From Opisthocomus hoazin (taxonomy: Eukaryota; Chordata; Aves; Opisthocomiformes; Opisthocomidae): a stretch of DNA of 64,000 bases. A program made the translations under genes and the position numbers. Positions 1-10,296 of this stretch are shown one piece after another; position 1 is the stretch's first letter, and every line of letters starts with the position of its first letter. The notes below the pieces were generated by a model, which saw only the letters and a program-made list of their open reading frames with translations, searched no databases and was not told where the DNA came from. The DNA lies in assembly GCF_030867145.1 (NCBI RefSeq), contig NC_134414.1:130708465-130772464 (forward strand), read 5' to 3'.

Positions 1-2984
1 TAGTATAGAAGTCAAAGTTCATGTAGTAAATTAAATGTAGATGACTAAATCTTTTTAGCGTTTAAGTTGCCATAGATAAGCTCTCATAATTGGAATCCCA
101 ATTCCAAATCTAGAGTAGATAATCTAAGTTAAAATTAATTCTACTAAATTTCTACAAAAACATGTCCATGCCAGTCTCTAGGCTTGTCTGGCACAACTCT
201 AAAATCATGGAAGTGACTACAGTGAGGCCAGCTGTCTCAATCATGTTTCAAGTCACTGCTTGTCCGCATCTCATCTGTCATAAATCTGCCAAGCTCTGCT
301 TGAGGAAGGAACCAGCACTAGAAAAACATATACAGAGATTTCATCTTTGCCGGTTTTGTATAAAAAGTCATGGAAAACATAGCAGCTGAACAATGATCCA
401 CAAAGAAGAAAAAAGAACACACTCAAATCACATTTTCATTCCTATATACTCAGCTTCTTCAGCTACACCAACAGATAAAGGTGTCCCTGGAACATAGCAA
501 ACGCTTCAGCAAAAACACATTTCTCTGCTGCTGCAACGGGCAAACCACTGCAGTAGCAAAAGAAAAAAAACCATGCATTGGGGAATGGATAGGAAAGTGC
601 TCCTATTATCAGCCTAAGAAAAACTGGAGGTAGCACCAGTTCCTCATTACACCAAGCAGAGCACAGGACCCTCCATGCACAGCAAATTCAGACCACCAGG
701 GAAGAAAGCTCTTTGCACTGCTCTCTAACAGCAAAAAGCTATTCACTAAGACAGAGCAATGGGAGAGAAGCTAGTCTGAACTGGGGGTCAACAAGATTGT
801 AACTCCAAGAAAAAATGGAAGCAAACAGGACAAAGAAAAACTAGGGACACCATCTATTCATATTTTTCTGCTATTTCCCCAAATCATAAGCAGCAGAATA
901 CACCTCTTCTACGCCAGTCTTCTAACTATCAAGATAATAAGTGATTGGGACAAAAATGGGTTTATCATTCACCATTGGAAACATGGCAGAATACAAAAAA
1001 AAAACCAAAAAAAAAAAGACAAAAACCTTAAATCAATTTCACTCTATTAAAAAATGGTACTAATCTGCACCACCAGAAATTTGACCCAGAAAGTATAGAT
1101 ACAAAAGTGACAAACAAAGGAGGAAACAGAAACAAGCAAGATGTACACAAGTGACCTTGGGTACTGGCTGCTGTCTTAGCACAGTTTTCCAAACAGCAGT
1201 CTGCAAGGCTATGAGAAGCTCTTTAGAGCTAGTCCATGAAATCACACTAAACAGAATATTCAATTACAGGTCCAGTCTACATACATTGTAGACTGCAAGG
1301 TGATTCGAGGGTCGGTAGAAGATTCATTGGCCTTAAAAGGAACTGTGGACCCAAAAGTCTTTTTCATAAGATACAAAATCCACAGCAGCCCAAATCTCAG
1401 GGCATACTGGACCAGTCCAGGCTCCTAAGCTAACGCTAGCTTGAAGCTAATTACTGCTTGCTTCTTCCACTGCAAATTCTAGAGTATTGCTAAGCACAGG
1501 GTGAAGCCAAGCACGATCTACCCACATCTGTTCTCTCACCGAAATATTAAATAGCTTCTCTCTCAAAAGTAACTCCTTTCATAGAATCACCACTACATTC
1601 CGAATGTCACTTCTACTAGGCTCCACTTAGGATGAACTGTAGACTGCTGAAAGAAATGGCTTCCTTACAAAAACTCTCCCTTGTTGAAGAAGCTACAAAG
1701 AGCGTAGGACAACGGGAGTAGGTGGGGAGGGAGCTGTTGTGCTGCTCTGTTTCTGTAGGAAACAGTTAGAAACGCAGACAGGTCTCTCCCATCTCTCATG
1801 CCAATGCATATATATATTTTTCAAGACATTAAGGTTTCTTTAACATTCTTAGAGATTTAAGGTGGTTGTACTTCGCCTACAGACAGCACCAGTACTATTT
1901 TGAGAAGTAGTCTGACCTCTGCTCTTTTGGTGGATCACAGCAATAAAAAGCTTTCCTGCTTCACGGATGAATTTTTCTCATGAGTATCAACAAGTTATAC
2001 AAGTGAACAGCTTCGACTGTCTGGGGGGTTTCAGTGACAAGACTGACAGTGCTAATTGCACAGCATTTCAGGATCTCTTGCCCCTAAGAGTGCGACCACT
2101 GGTTGTGGTGGTGGTAACAACAAACCAGTCACAACTCAGTTAACTTTAGGGTACCCTGCTGATCTTGGCAAAAGCTAATGACTAAATTGTTTACAAAAAT
2201 CATTAGGGAATAACTATCTTTCCTTGGGGTCAATGTACCACAACTCATTAAGATCACGTTCCAGCACACAAGATGGCATGGATAACTGACACAATGATGC
2301 TGTCCAGTTACTGTATTACTGACACTAAAAAATGAAATGCCCCAACAAAACAGAAAAACCCAACAGAGTACCAATAGTCAAGAAGCCCCTTAAAATCAGG
2401 TATTACTGTTCACGTTTTAGTGATTATCAAAAATAACATTCACTGTTGAGGCTATCCTAATTGGTTTACAAACCGCAGTAAATCTTTCAACAGATAAAAA
2501 AAAAATGCCCTCTGCCTATAGATATACCTAAATCAAAAAAACAGGAAAGAGAAGCATTAGCTTTGCAAACACACCATCTTCTCAATTTTAAGTCAGGGAA
2601 GAAAGGAAAAAAGAAACATATGATTAAAAATTTCAGGAGAACTGATAATAAGTAGTACACAAGATAACAGGAATGTCTAATTCATAATATAAATATAAAA
2701 ACAAACAGAAAATTTGCAGACTGCTGCCAAGCAAAAAAAAAACCCCAGGATGCTTAAAACGGCAGACCAGGAAATTCACTGTACCCACTCTTGAACAGGT
2801 ACCACATCTGTTAATCTTTAAGGCGTTGTCTTCATCCTTGTGAGCAACAACGCTCACACTTCTCTCAACACACAGCAGAACTATTCCGTATATTTTTTAA
2901 GGATCGAGAAATAACGCCTTTAGGCGGACAAGGAGAAGCTGCGAAGGTTTTTACAAAAGCCCCTGCAAGGCTGAGGCTAACCCT
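1..2984 (-). other. PCNP: PCNP intron 1 (part), no exon recognised
   Basis: AT-rich single-copy-looking sequence downstream of the PCNP exon 1 donor, on the minus strand. I looked for the conserved second exon of PCNP in minus-strand translation and did not find it, so intron 1 is longer than 3.2 kb and the rest of the gene is outside the window. Short A-tracts (for example near 1000-1015 and 2733-2745) are the only simple repeats seen. Small ORFs here lack splice or codon support. Confidence 0.6.
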
Positions 2985-3210
2985 CAGGCGGGAGGAGCGC
3001 GGGCCCAGACCCCGGCCTCGCCTGCAGCGCAGCCCCCCCCCCCCCCCAGGCCCGGGCCGCCCCCTCTCCCCGCAGGGCCGGGCACCGCCCGGCCCGGCCC
3101 AGGCCTGCCCGAATGGGGGCGGCACCCCCGGACCCCCCACCGCTGGGAGAACCGGCCCGGGCCCCTCGCCCACCCCGCAAACGACGCGGCGAGAGGCGCT
3201 ACGTGTTCAC

Positions 3211-3265
3211 CTCCTCCGGGCTGCGGCCGCTTCGCCTTCGGCCCCTCAGCTTTGCCGTCCGCCAT
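3211..3265 (-). CDS. PCNP: PCNP coding exon 1 (PEST-containing nuclear protein)
   Basis: The ATG is at 3265-3263 with A at -3 and G at +4; the codons begin M-A-D-G-K-A, the same start I recall for vertebrate PCNP, followed by a Lys/Pro/Gly-rich stretch. After 18 codons plus one base the exon meets a good donor (GGAG, then GTGAAC; intron begins at 3210), so it ends in phase 1. PCNP is a small nuclear protein with PEST sequences, linked to ubiquitination and cell-cycle control. Only this exon is in the window. Open reading continues upstream of the ATG and into the intron, but only because of GC richness. The gene matches its expected neighbour TRMT10C in orientation. Confidence 0.8.
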
Positions 3266-3290
3266 TTTCCCCGCCTCCGCCTCCCGCGCC

Positions 3291-3300
3291 GCGCATGCGC
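3291..3300. promoter_or_regulatory. NRF-1-type palindrome upstream of PCNP ATG
   Basis: GCGCATGCGC, the core of the NRF-1 consensus, lies 26 nt upstream of the PCNP start codon, probably near the transcription start. The start codon itself sits in AAAATGGCGGAC, a YY1-like element that often overlaps initiation regions of housekeeping genes. Confidence 0.5.
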
Positions 3301-3544
3301 GCCGCCCCGCTGGGGCTCTTCCACCCCCCCGGCCCGCCCCCGACCATAGAGAAAGCGTGGGCGGAGGCCAGAGCGGCCAGGCCGGCCCCGCCCGCCACGG
3401 CGCAGTGGGAATGACGCAGCCGGAAGCTTTGCACTTGGCGCCGGCAGGGAGGGCGGGAAAGCTTCGCGGGACGCCCCTTTGACGCGCTTCCGGCGGGCGG
3501 GCGAGCGGTCCGGCGCTGCGCAGCGCGACGCCGCTTCCCTCTCG

Positions 3545-3567
3545 CGGGGCGGGGCGGGGCGGGGCGA
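3545..3567 (+). promoter_or_regulatory. tandem GC boxes (SP1-type)
   Basis: Three to four consecutive GGGGC units in the PCNP CpG island, typical of SP/KLF binding arrays. Position is about 280-300 nt upstream of the PCNP start codon. Confidence 0.5.
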
Positions 3568-3760
3568 GGCGAGGCGGGAGGCTCCGACGTCCCCGCCCGC
3601 TCCCCTCAGACGTCACGCGCAGCAGCCGCGCGTCACTGGTGTGCCGAGGAGCCGCACGCGCGCAGCGCCGGCGGCCGCCATGCTGCCTGGCGCGGCCTCC
3701 CCGCCGCCCGTGGTGTAAAAGTTCCTTTCGCGCTCCACCGGCGCGGTCCCGAGCGAGCGG

Positions 3761-3768
3761 TGACGTCA
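3761..3768. promoter_or_regulatory. palindromic CRE (TGACGTCA)
   Basis: A perfect 8-bp cAMP response element in the distal part of the PCNP island, about 500 nt upstream of the ATG. A CREB/ATF site in a CpG island is plausible; function is inferred from the motif alone. Confidence 0.5.
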
Positions 3769-4385
3769 TTTTCCCCCTCGCCGTAACGGACGCCAGCTCG
3801 CCGAGCGGAGGGGCTGTCTGTGTGCAGGCGCAGCGCAGGGCGGGCTCTCCCTCGCGCGAGGCAAGCGGGTGGCCGCGGGCAGCCCCCGCGCCCCATCGCC
3901 TCGCCCGCGCCGCGGCCCCGAAGCGCCTCGCGCGGCCCGACCGCGCACGGCCCGGCGGGAGCAGGCCTTTGGCCAGGCCGCGGGCTCCCCGTGCTTTGCA
4001 GGCGGCGAGGGGAGGTGTTGGGGTCGCGCGTCCTCCGCCTTCCGGCCCTTTCTGGCGAGGGCCTGCCGCGGGAGGCCGGGCACGGAACGGGTCACCACCG
4101 GCCCCCGGCGCCTCTGGAGTCTGCTCTGCAGAGTTCCGCTCTCTGTGTCCCCGTTTTTGAATTTTCAGGACAAACCCGTCAGCTAGACAAAATCAGAGAG
4201 ATCTAAGCGCCCAAAAAGGCACCAAGAAACCCCTCCTCGCCCCACAGACGGCAGGACGAGCGCTATTTAACAACGTGCCCACTGCAGCTCTGCAGCCCCA
4301 ACACAGGCTGCCCAGAGACCAACCGGCGCCTTTCCAGCTGTCAGAAATACTAAAAGGCTCCCTGCTCCTGCGAGTATTTACCAAT

Positions 4386-4640
4386 AGAACCATAGAACGC
4401 TTTGGGCTGGAAGGGGTCATCCAGCCTAACCCCCCTGCAGCGAGCAGGGACATCTTCAACTCGATGAGGTTGCTCAGAGCTCGGTCCAGCCTGGCCTTGA
4501 AGGTTTCCAGCAATGGGGCTTCCACTGCCTCTCTGGGCAACCCGTTCTAGCATTTCACCACCCTCACTGTAAAAAATTCCTTCCTTATCTCTAAATCTAC
4601 CCTCCCTTAGTTTAAAGCCATTCAAGCCTACATGGATAGA
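4386..4640 (-). mobile_element. CR1 retroposon fragment (antisense)
   Basis: The plus strand reads the reverse complement of a CR1 3' region: a degenerate ATAGAAC-type end, the block with CCAGCCTAACCCCCC, the GGCCTTGAAGGTTTCCAGC block and the CTGGGCAACCCGTTC block. It is 5'-truncated, as most CR1 copies are. Small ORFs on both strands here come from the repeat. Confidence 0.85.
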
Positions 4641-5337
4641 ACTGCTTATCAAAGTTCCAGCACTCTGGGAGATCTGCACTACACAGACTGAAAACATACG
4701 CGCTTGGGGACGAGAGTCTTACACACAAGTAAGGTCTATTTCTGGCAGGGTCGAGAAAATTTGTATCATCCCTTCCAAACGGAGACTCAATTCGTGCCAC
4801 ACAGAACTCTGAGGAACAAGTCATCCCACTCCCCAAACTCCTGCTAGGTTTTAACCATTTTAGTTCAGATATCAAAAGTCAGTTCATCTACACATGAAAA
4901 TGGGATTCGGGAAGTAACAGGGAAAGGTGTCTTCTATTTTGGCTTAGCTAATCTTCTGGAAGACAACTGTGGACAGCCTCCACCTGCAAACCCAAAGCAC
5001 AGAGGTGGTCCCTGAAGAACAACGTTTGCATTCAGTTACAGACACCACTGTCCCAGCATGATTCAACTTAACAGATTTGTATTCTTTGTACAGAGCAATT
5101 TTTAGAACAGATTATCTCATTTCTTTTACATAATTTTAATAATGTGCAAATACCTTAGTATTACAGCTGTTTGAATGTAATTTTAGAAAAAAAAAAAAAT
5201 CCCTAACAACAGTCCTTTCAAACTTCACCAACAAAGGCGTTCTTAGAGACAAAGAGCTGAATACAGCTCCAGAAGTCCTGAGAAACTGGAGCATTCAAGG
5301 GCACGGTTTGCCCGTAATACATCTCTTCCCCACCACT
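4641..5337 (-). other. TRMT10C: 3' flank and 3' UTR of TRMT10C
   Basis: Downstream of the TRMT10C stop on the minus strand. The closest canonical-type poly(A) hexamer is ATTAAA on the minus strand (plus 5135-5140), about 200 nt after the stop; this would give a short 3' UTR. Between that and the CR1 I see no gene or further repeat. Confidence 0.45.
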
Positions 5338-6585
5338 CTACTTTTGTGTTAGCTTCTTAGAGTAGTTCTTGGCAAATTGCTTTCGTACTTCTTCCTGTCT
5401 CTTTCGAAGTTTAAGCGTGTTGATCAGGTTTAAGGTTTTTTTCAGTTCATGCACAGGCTTGCTTACAAAGCCACAGTATTTCCTTTTTGGAACAAACTCC
5501 AGAGCCTTCTTCCAGTCCCCAGTATCTTTCAGGGTTAAGAGAATGTGCATCATCTGATCCAGCGTGAGGTTTTTGGCGCCACTGCTCCAAAGCAAGTACT
5601 TCTCCAATGGAAGGGCAGCAGTCTCCAGCCCCAGTCGCTTTGCCTGTGCCAGAGAGACTCCTGTTTTTATGCTCCTGTCAACCATTGACCCAACAATATA
5701 GATTTTATCGTGATCGAACGTTTTCATTACTTTGGGAGAATCAGCAGTCAGATAGATCAGCTTATCCTTTGGAAAGACTTCTGTGTAGCACTGGTCCGTC
5801 ACAGTGATAAGCAATTTGCCCCACGCCTCTCTGTAATTCTTGACGAACTCCTTGAGATAGAGGCTGTCGTCTTTGAGGTTACAGAAGTGGATGTGGAACG
5901 GGTCCGCAGATCTTCGGTTGAAGCTTTCGCTTAACACTATCTGCCTCACCGTATTTGCGACTTCTCGGACAGACATGTCTTTTTCGTAAGACATGTCAAA
6001 TACCAGGGGCTGGCCAAAGATCATAGACTGAGCAACCCTCCAGCTGTATGCTCTGTCCATGAAGTTGGCCCACACAAATACGAATGAATTCCTCTTGGTC
6101 TCGTCAGTTTTTGAAACTTGCTCTTGTGTTTCCAGCCTCCTTTCCCTTTTCTCATCCATCTTTCTTTTATCGTTTTTCTTGTAAAGTTCTTTAAGGTGCA
6201 AATATTTTAAATACTTCTTTTTGGCTGACTTGGAAGGACACTCCATAAAGGTTTTTAGCTGTTCTTCACTGATCTGTTCTGGAACTGATCTGCCAGCTAG
6301 TCTCCACATCTCCAAAATCTCACGTGCCGCGTCCAAAGTGGAAACCTCCTTACGCTCAGAGACCGTTTCACTGACTTCTTCGTGCAACCCAGACTTCATC
6401 ACCTTCTTCCACTCATCTAAATCTAGTTTTTCTGAGGGATTGCATGTGTTGTCCTGCTTCAGACAAAGTGATAAACTCAGAGGTCTACTGAGAGGCAACA
6501 AATCCTTTTTCATCCCATGCTGTGCAACAAAGGGAAGGACAGCGCTTCTTACAATTTTTTTCAGAAGAATATTAGCAGACTGCAT
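5338..6585 (-). CDS. TRMT10C: TRMT10C, mitochondrial RNase P subunit 1 / tRNA m1R9 methyltransferase
   Basis: Uninterrupted 415-codon frame (I recall human as 403). TRMT10C binds HSD17B10 to methylate position 9 of mitochondrial tRNAs and, with PRORP, forms protein-only RNase P for tRNA 5' processing in the matrix. Residues about 1-40 are basic and hydrophobic with no acidic residues, like a mitochondrial presequence. Residues about 120-165 are highly charged and probably helical (Lys/Glu-rich). A Trm10-type SPOUT domain follows (about 170-380), with NSFVFVWANFMDRAYSW, a DKLIYLTADSP strand, IYIVGSMVDRS, the SLAQAKRLGL helix and the NLTLDQMMHILL segment. The ATG has A at -3 and lies 29 nt inside the exon, after a strong acceptor. 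A coding region within a single exon behind a 5' UTR intron fits the family. Confidence 0.96.
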   Translation of the reverse strand: MQSANILLKKIVRSAVLPFVAQHGMKKDLLPLSRPLSLSLCLKQDNTCNPSEKLDLDEWKKVMKSGLHEEVSETVSERKEVSTLDAAREILEMWRLAGRSVPEQISEEQLKTFMECPSKSAKKKYLKYLHLKELYKKNDKRKMDEKRERRLETQEQVSKTDETKRNSFVFVWANFMDRAYSWRVAQSMIFGQPLVFDMSYEKDMSVREVANTVRQIVLSESFNRRSADPFHIHFCNLKDDSLYLKEFVKNYREAWGKLLITVTDQCYTEVFPKDKLIYLTADSPKVMKTFDHDKIYIVGSMVDRSIKTGVSLAQAKRLGLETAALPLEKYLLWSSGAKNLTLDQMMHILLTLKDTGDWKKALEFVPKRKYCGFVSKPVHELKKTLNLINTLKLRKRQEEVRKQFAKNYSKKLTQK

Positions 6586-6614
6586 ATTTAGACATGTGCT
6601 GTGTTCACACTTAA
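6586..6614 (-). other. TRMT10C: TRMT10C 5' UTR part of exon 2, with acceptor
   Basis: On the minus strand a pyrimidine-rich tract followed by GATGTTTTGCAG ends at 6615, leaving 29 nt of leader before the ATG. This strong acceptor implies at least one upstream non-coding exon, for which a matching donor lies at 9708. Confidence 0.65.
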
Positions 6615-9600
6615 CTGCAAAACATCAACAAGAGAGGAAAATAATTTGTCAGAAATCATGAAGAAAACGCGCAAAGATTTTCATCCTTAGTAAAATAACA
6701 CTAACAGACAATAACTTCCTTTTTGGAGAATACTAGAAATTCCTGCTTCCACTACTGACAGAGCTATACACAACCTGTAAAAGATTGATAGAACGGATCA
6801 TAAGAAACGTCAAATTATAACAAAGTAGCTTGAATTATATTTTCTAGTTGCTAGCAGTCTTTGTTATTAGAGTTTGTATTCTTGCATACATAATGATCTA
6901 ACGCTGTAACTGTTGTACTAACCTCTGTTTCAAATATATGTAAGCTACCTATGAATGTAGTGGATGTATGTAGATATAAGTTATCACGTTAAGTCATTAG
7001 AACCATTGCACAACAAAATAAAATTAAAACCAAAGCAAGTCTTGGTCCTCAGTGCATAACTGAGATAGCTGTAGGATAAGAGACGCCTAAATAATTCTAC
7101 TCTAGACAGCTCGGCCTTGGGATTGCAGATGCACCAAGCTACAGAGATAAAAAGGCACCAAGAGGGCAACAAGACCAGAGCAAAAGAACTGGAAGGACAC
7201 GGTATACGTGCTGTTGGAACTGAGTTTGTGCGGAAACAAAGGTCAACCAGCGGACACTGTGATGAAGAGTATGAGCCTTCCTCTGAAGGCCCCCGACGAC
7301 CACCTGGAGGCGCCAGCAGACATGCGTGAAAGATATTAACATATGCTAGTTAGTTCTTGGAAAAGCCATGAATATGCTAAGCATTTCTCGGAAATATAAT
7401 GAATACATATATTGTGATTGTATTTAACCTGAAATGAGAGGGTGTTTGGTGCACACGTTTGGAGGAGAGTTCCCCTGCGTGCCCGGCGCTGTAATAAAGG
7501 ATACCTGCCCAACAGTATACATTATACTGTTAGGTTATTACCGGATCTTTGAATCACATTATTCCTTTTCTACTGTTTTCTAAATAAAAACAGCATTATG
7601 TGGTACTGCTGTGAAGAGACATGGTTAGCTCTGCTGCTTAAAACAGCCATACTCACCACAATTCACAACGTGTTCAAACAACCTTTAAGTACTATCTGAC
7701 ACCTATTTAAATTATCTGTATCATATGTCAGGTAAGAAGCTCTGCCACCAAAGCAAGCAAAATGCTGCACGGAGAGTGAAAATATTTTTAGGCATGCCCA
7801 GAGGTACCTATCTAATCTACCTATACTGTGAAAATGGACAAGATGCTTCATCTTGTAACATTCTCTGGAACAACTCCATGTCACAGCAAGTCACATATTT
7901 GCTTTTACCATTGTATTCTGTGACAGCTCTATTGGAAAACTTTAGTACTGAAGTTTTTTTCTCTCCTGTGCTACAGTTCTGCTAAGCCAATACTACTGCC
8001 AATGACAGCACTCCTGTGCCCCGTGAGCCCCCTGTTCCTGGCGCTCTCAGCAGCTCAAGCATTCATAAGGCCATACTATGAGCCAAATCAGACAACTTGT
8101 CTTAGGGATAGCTAACTAGGAGGTGGAGAAAGGAAAAAAAAAAAAATCTAGTTATCATTCCACCCAAACAAGTTTCCATGCCTTATTTGCTAGATGCCTC
8201 CTAGAAAGGAGAGGTCATGGCAGAATAAACTAGTATAGGGGAAGACCATCTTTTTTCTGTTTGCTAAATTGCTTGTGAAGTTGATGTTGGCACATAAAGC
8301 TAAGGACATGAAACCACAGTCCCATGAATTTTGTACACATTTGTATTTAAATGTAAAAGGTCTGCAGAAAGAAAGCCACCAAAGAATGTTTAATATTTAC
8401 CTTCTCCTATGCAAGCCTACTTCAGTAAAATCAGTGGAGTTTCAATGTTTGAGAAAACATGATTTGGCTAAAATGTAAAAATTACCTCCAAATTTTAAAA
8501 GCAAAATTCATAATCTCCCTGAAATCTTACCACCTGAAAATAATCTGATATACAAAAGAAAAAGTTAAATCTAATTTTGGGGTTATACATATACCTGCCC
8601 AGATAAAGAGCCACAGAAAGAGTGGCGTATTAGGAAACAGATCAATTGGCATGCATTTTATGATACTGTAGTTGGTCAAATTGGTGACTGAGCTGTCATT
8701 TTCTACTGTTAAGATAAAACAAACAAAAAAGCCCCTAATAGCGTGAAGTTAAAAGAAAAGTTGTGTTACAATAAAGATCTTCAAAATTTTACATTTAAGT
8801 GTTAAACATACTGGCAAAAGTAATAATAAGAAAAAGTATGTTGTCCAGGTTGGAGAAATCAAGGGATCAGTTCCTCAATTAGCTTAACGTTACTGGAGCT
8901 CCAGTGAAGTCAATAGTTGAAACGTGCATTCACACAGTCTAAGTACCTGAAGTCAGCTTTTGATAAAAGCCAAGTTACTTTTTGGTGCGTCCAGCACGCG
9001 CACTACCACGTCATCACTGCAAGAACTACTTTAAATCTCTTTGAAGAACCTAGAATTGCAAGATCGAAAATATTTTTCTGACACTTCTATTGTTTTTTTT
9101 TCTCACCGCGACTTCCCTGTCACTAACCCCAGAACAGAAAGGCCCCTCACTCGGCCCTTCAGGGACGCAGCAGCCCGGCGAGCCCTCCGCCAGGGATGCC
9201 CAGGCCTGGCTGCCCTCCGGCCCGGCCCCCGCACAGCGCGAGGTGAGCACCGACGCCATTCAAACCAGCCCGCAACAGACCCCGAACCGCACCGCCAACA
9301 CCGCAAAGCACCGCGCTGCGCCCCACAGCCCTCCCGGGGACCGCGGCGCGCCCCGCTCCGCCGGGGACCGGCGGGGGAGCGCGGCCTCCGGCGCACCGCC
9401 CCCGCCGGGAAGAGCCGGCCCGGCGGGGAGGCGGGAGGGCGCTGCCAAGGTCGCCGGGAGCCACCGGCGCGACGGGGAAGGGAGCGCGACGGGGCACCTC
9501 AGGCGCCGCTTCTCACCGGTACCCGGCGGCGGCGGGAAACACGGGGCCTCCCCCTCCAGCGGCTGCGCCCGCACCTGTCCGAGCTCCGGCCGCGCTCCAG

Positions 9601-9708
9601 CCCGCCCCGTCCCGGTCAGGGAGAGGGGCGAACGGCGGCCTCCGAGCAGCGCACGCGGCTACCGGCCGCCCCGCGGCAGCACACACCCCGCCGCCATCTG
9701 CAGCTCAC
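6615..9708 (-). other. TRMT10C: probable 5' UTR intron of TRMT10C
   Basis: Runs from the candidate exon 1 donor (minus strand CCGAG, then GTGAGC; intron starts at 9708) to the acceptor at 6615. It holds an LTR (about 7090-7558). The rest (6615-7090 and 7559-9100) is AT-rich with no recognisable gene. Small ORFs, such as that at 7725-7985, have no support. The donor assignment is an inference; the exon could begin elsewhere in the island. Confidence 0.45.
7090..7558 (+). mobile_element. avian LTR (ERVL-like), plus orientation, 5' end unclear
   Basis: The 3' part is a typical retroviral LTR end: promoter-like AT-rich block, CCCGGCGCTG, an AATAAA poly(A) signal (7493-7498), then GGATACCTGCC and a final GGATCTTTGAATCACA ending in CA at 7558. 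The arrangement matches avian endogenous LTRs I recall. I could not find a convincing TG start or target-site duplication, so the 5' boundary is approximate and no internal retroviral genes are seen; probably a solo or truncated LTR. It is antisense to TRMT10C. Confidence 0.7.
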
Positions 9709-10030
9709 CTCGGGTGGAGCAGCCTGCGCATGCGCGGGCAGCGCCCGGCCCGCCGCGCTCCTCGGCTGTCCGCGGGGTTCCGCGGCCGCGCCGCGAAGGT
9801 TCCGGCCGTCTCCTCTGCCCCCAGCGCGGGGCCCTGCGGGGCGCGGTGATCCCCGGGCCGGGGGGCCGGGCTGCACCGGGGCTGCGCGGGCAGCCTGCGG
9901 GCCCTGGGGGGCGGGAGGGGCTGCCGGTGGGGCCCTGCCGCTGCCCCGGGCGGGGGGGAGGTAGGGCCTTGGGCTGGGGCGTGAGGCGAGCGCTGGAGCC
10001 CGAGGGGTTCGTCAGCGCGGCGTGGCGGCC
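9130..10030. promoter_or_regulatory. shared CpG island of TRMT10C (minus) and TXNL4B (plus)
   Basis: A dense CpG block between the two divergent genes. TXNL4B coding begins 135 nt after its right edge; TRMT10C's 5' UTR intron points back into it. No other promoter-like island lies between the two genes, so I infer a bidirectional promoter. Frames of 300 or more codons on the plus strand are compositional artefacts. Confidence 0.7.
9690..9735 (-). promoter_or_regulatory. TRMT10C: NRF-1 and YY1-like sites at candidate TRMT10C exon 1
   Basis: TGCGCATGCGC (9725-9735) is a near-perfect NRF-1 palindrome. On the minus strand it is followed within 20 nt by CTCCACCCGAG, then GTGAGC, a strong donor (intron from 9708), and then by CAGATGGCGGC (9700-9690), a YY1-like motif. 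NRF-1 plus YY1 near the start site is the classic arrangement for nuclear genes of mitochondrial function, which suits TRMT10C. Binding and start site are inferred. Confidence 0.5.
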
Positions 10031-10130
10031 GGTGATTTCTCCCTCTTTTTATTTTTTTTTTGATAGCATGGAAAAGTTATGTTGATTTTTGACGCAGATT
10101 TGTGTTTTGTTTTTTTTTCCTAACCGTCAG

Positions 10131-10164
10131 GTAGGGATTTTAGTGGAAGCCGTGCTGTGTCGGG
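10131..10164 (+). other. TXNL4B: TXNL4B 5' UTR with upstream acceptor
   Basis: A long T-tract, CTAAC (branch-like) and CGTCAG at 10125-10130 form a strong acceptor 34 nt before the ATG. This implies a non-coding first exon in the CpG island, possibly ending at GGGGAG before GTAGGG (9960/9961). Confidence 0.5.
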
Positions 10165-10296
10165 ATGAGTTTTCTGCTGCCCAAACTGACCGGTAAGAGG
10201 GAGGTGGATCAGGCGATCAAGAGCGTGGCCGAGAAGGTTTTGGTTCTCCGGTTCGGAAGAGATGACGATGCTGTTTGTCTGCAGCTTGATGATATT
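10165..10296 (+). CDS. TXNL4B: TXNL4B coding exon 1
   Basis: 44 codons, ATG with G at -3; ends QLDDI in phase 0 at donor GTAAGA (10297). Encodes the N-terminal beta-alpha part of the thioredoxin-like fold. Confidence 0.96.

Larger units (their letters stand above)
2985..4110. promoter_or_regulatory. PCNP: CpG island promoter of PCNP
   Basis: Very GC- and CpG-rich block enclosing the PCNP first exon, sharply bounded by AT-rich DNA on both sides. It holds GC boxes, an NRF-1-type palindrome (3291-3300), a perfect CRE (3761-3768) and ETS-like CCGGAAG cores near 3420. A C-run is near 3036-3047. No TATA box is evident, as usual for housekeeping promoters. The long open frames inside it in several phases on both strands follow from the base composition and are not genes. 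Confidence 0.8.

Noticed and set aside
2984-4206. Long frames on both strands around PCNP exon 1 (up to 261 codons)
   Set aside because: GC composition removes stop codons in all phases; only the 55-nt PCNP exon with a conserved start and donor is credible.
9041-10085. Plus-strand frames of 307 and 331 codons
   Set aside because: Lie in the CpG island, with Ala/Arg/Gly/Pro-rich low-complexity products in several overlapping phases; no splice or homology support.
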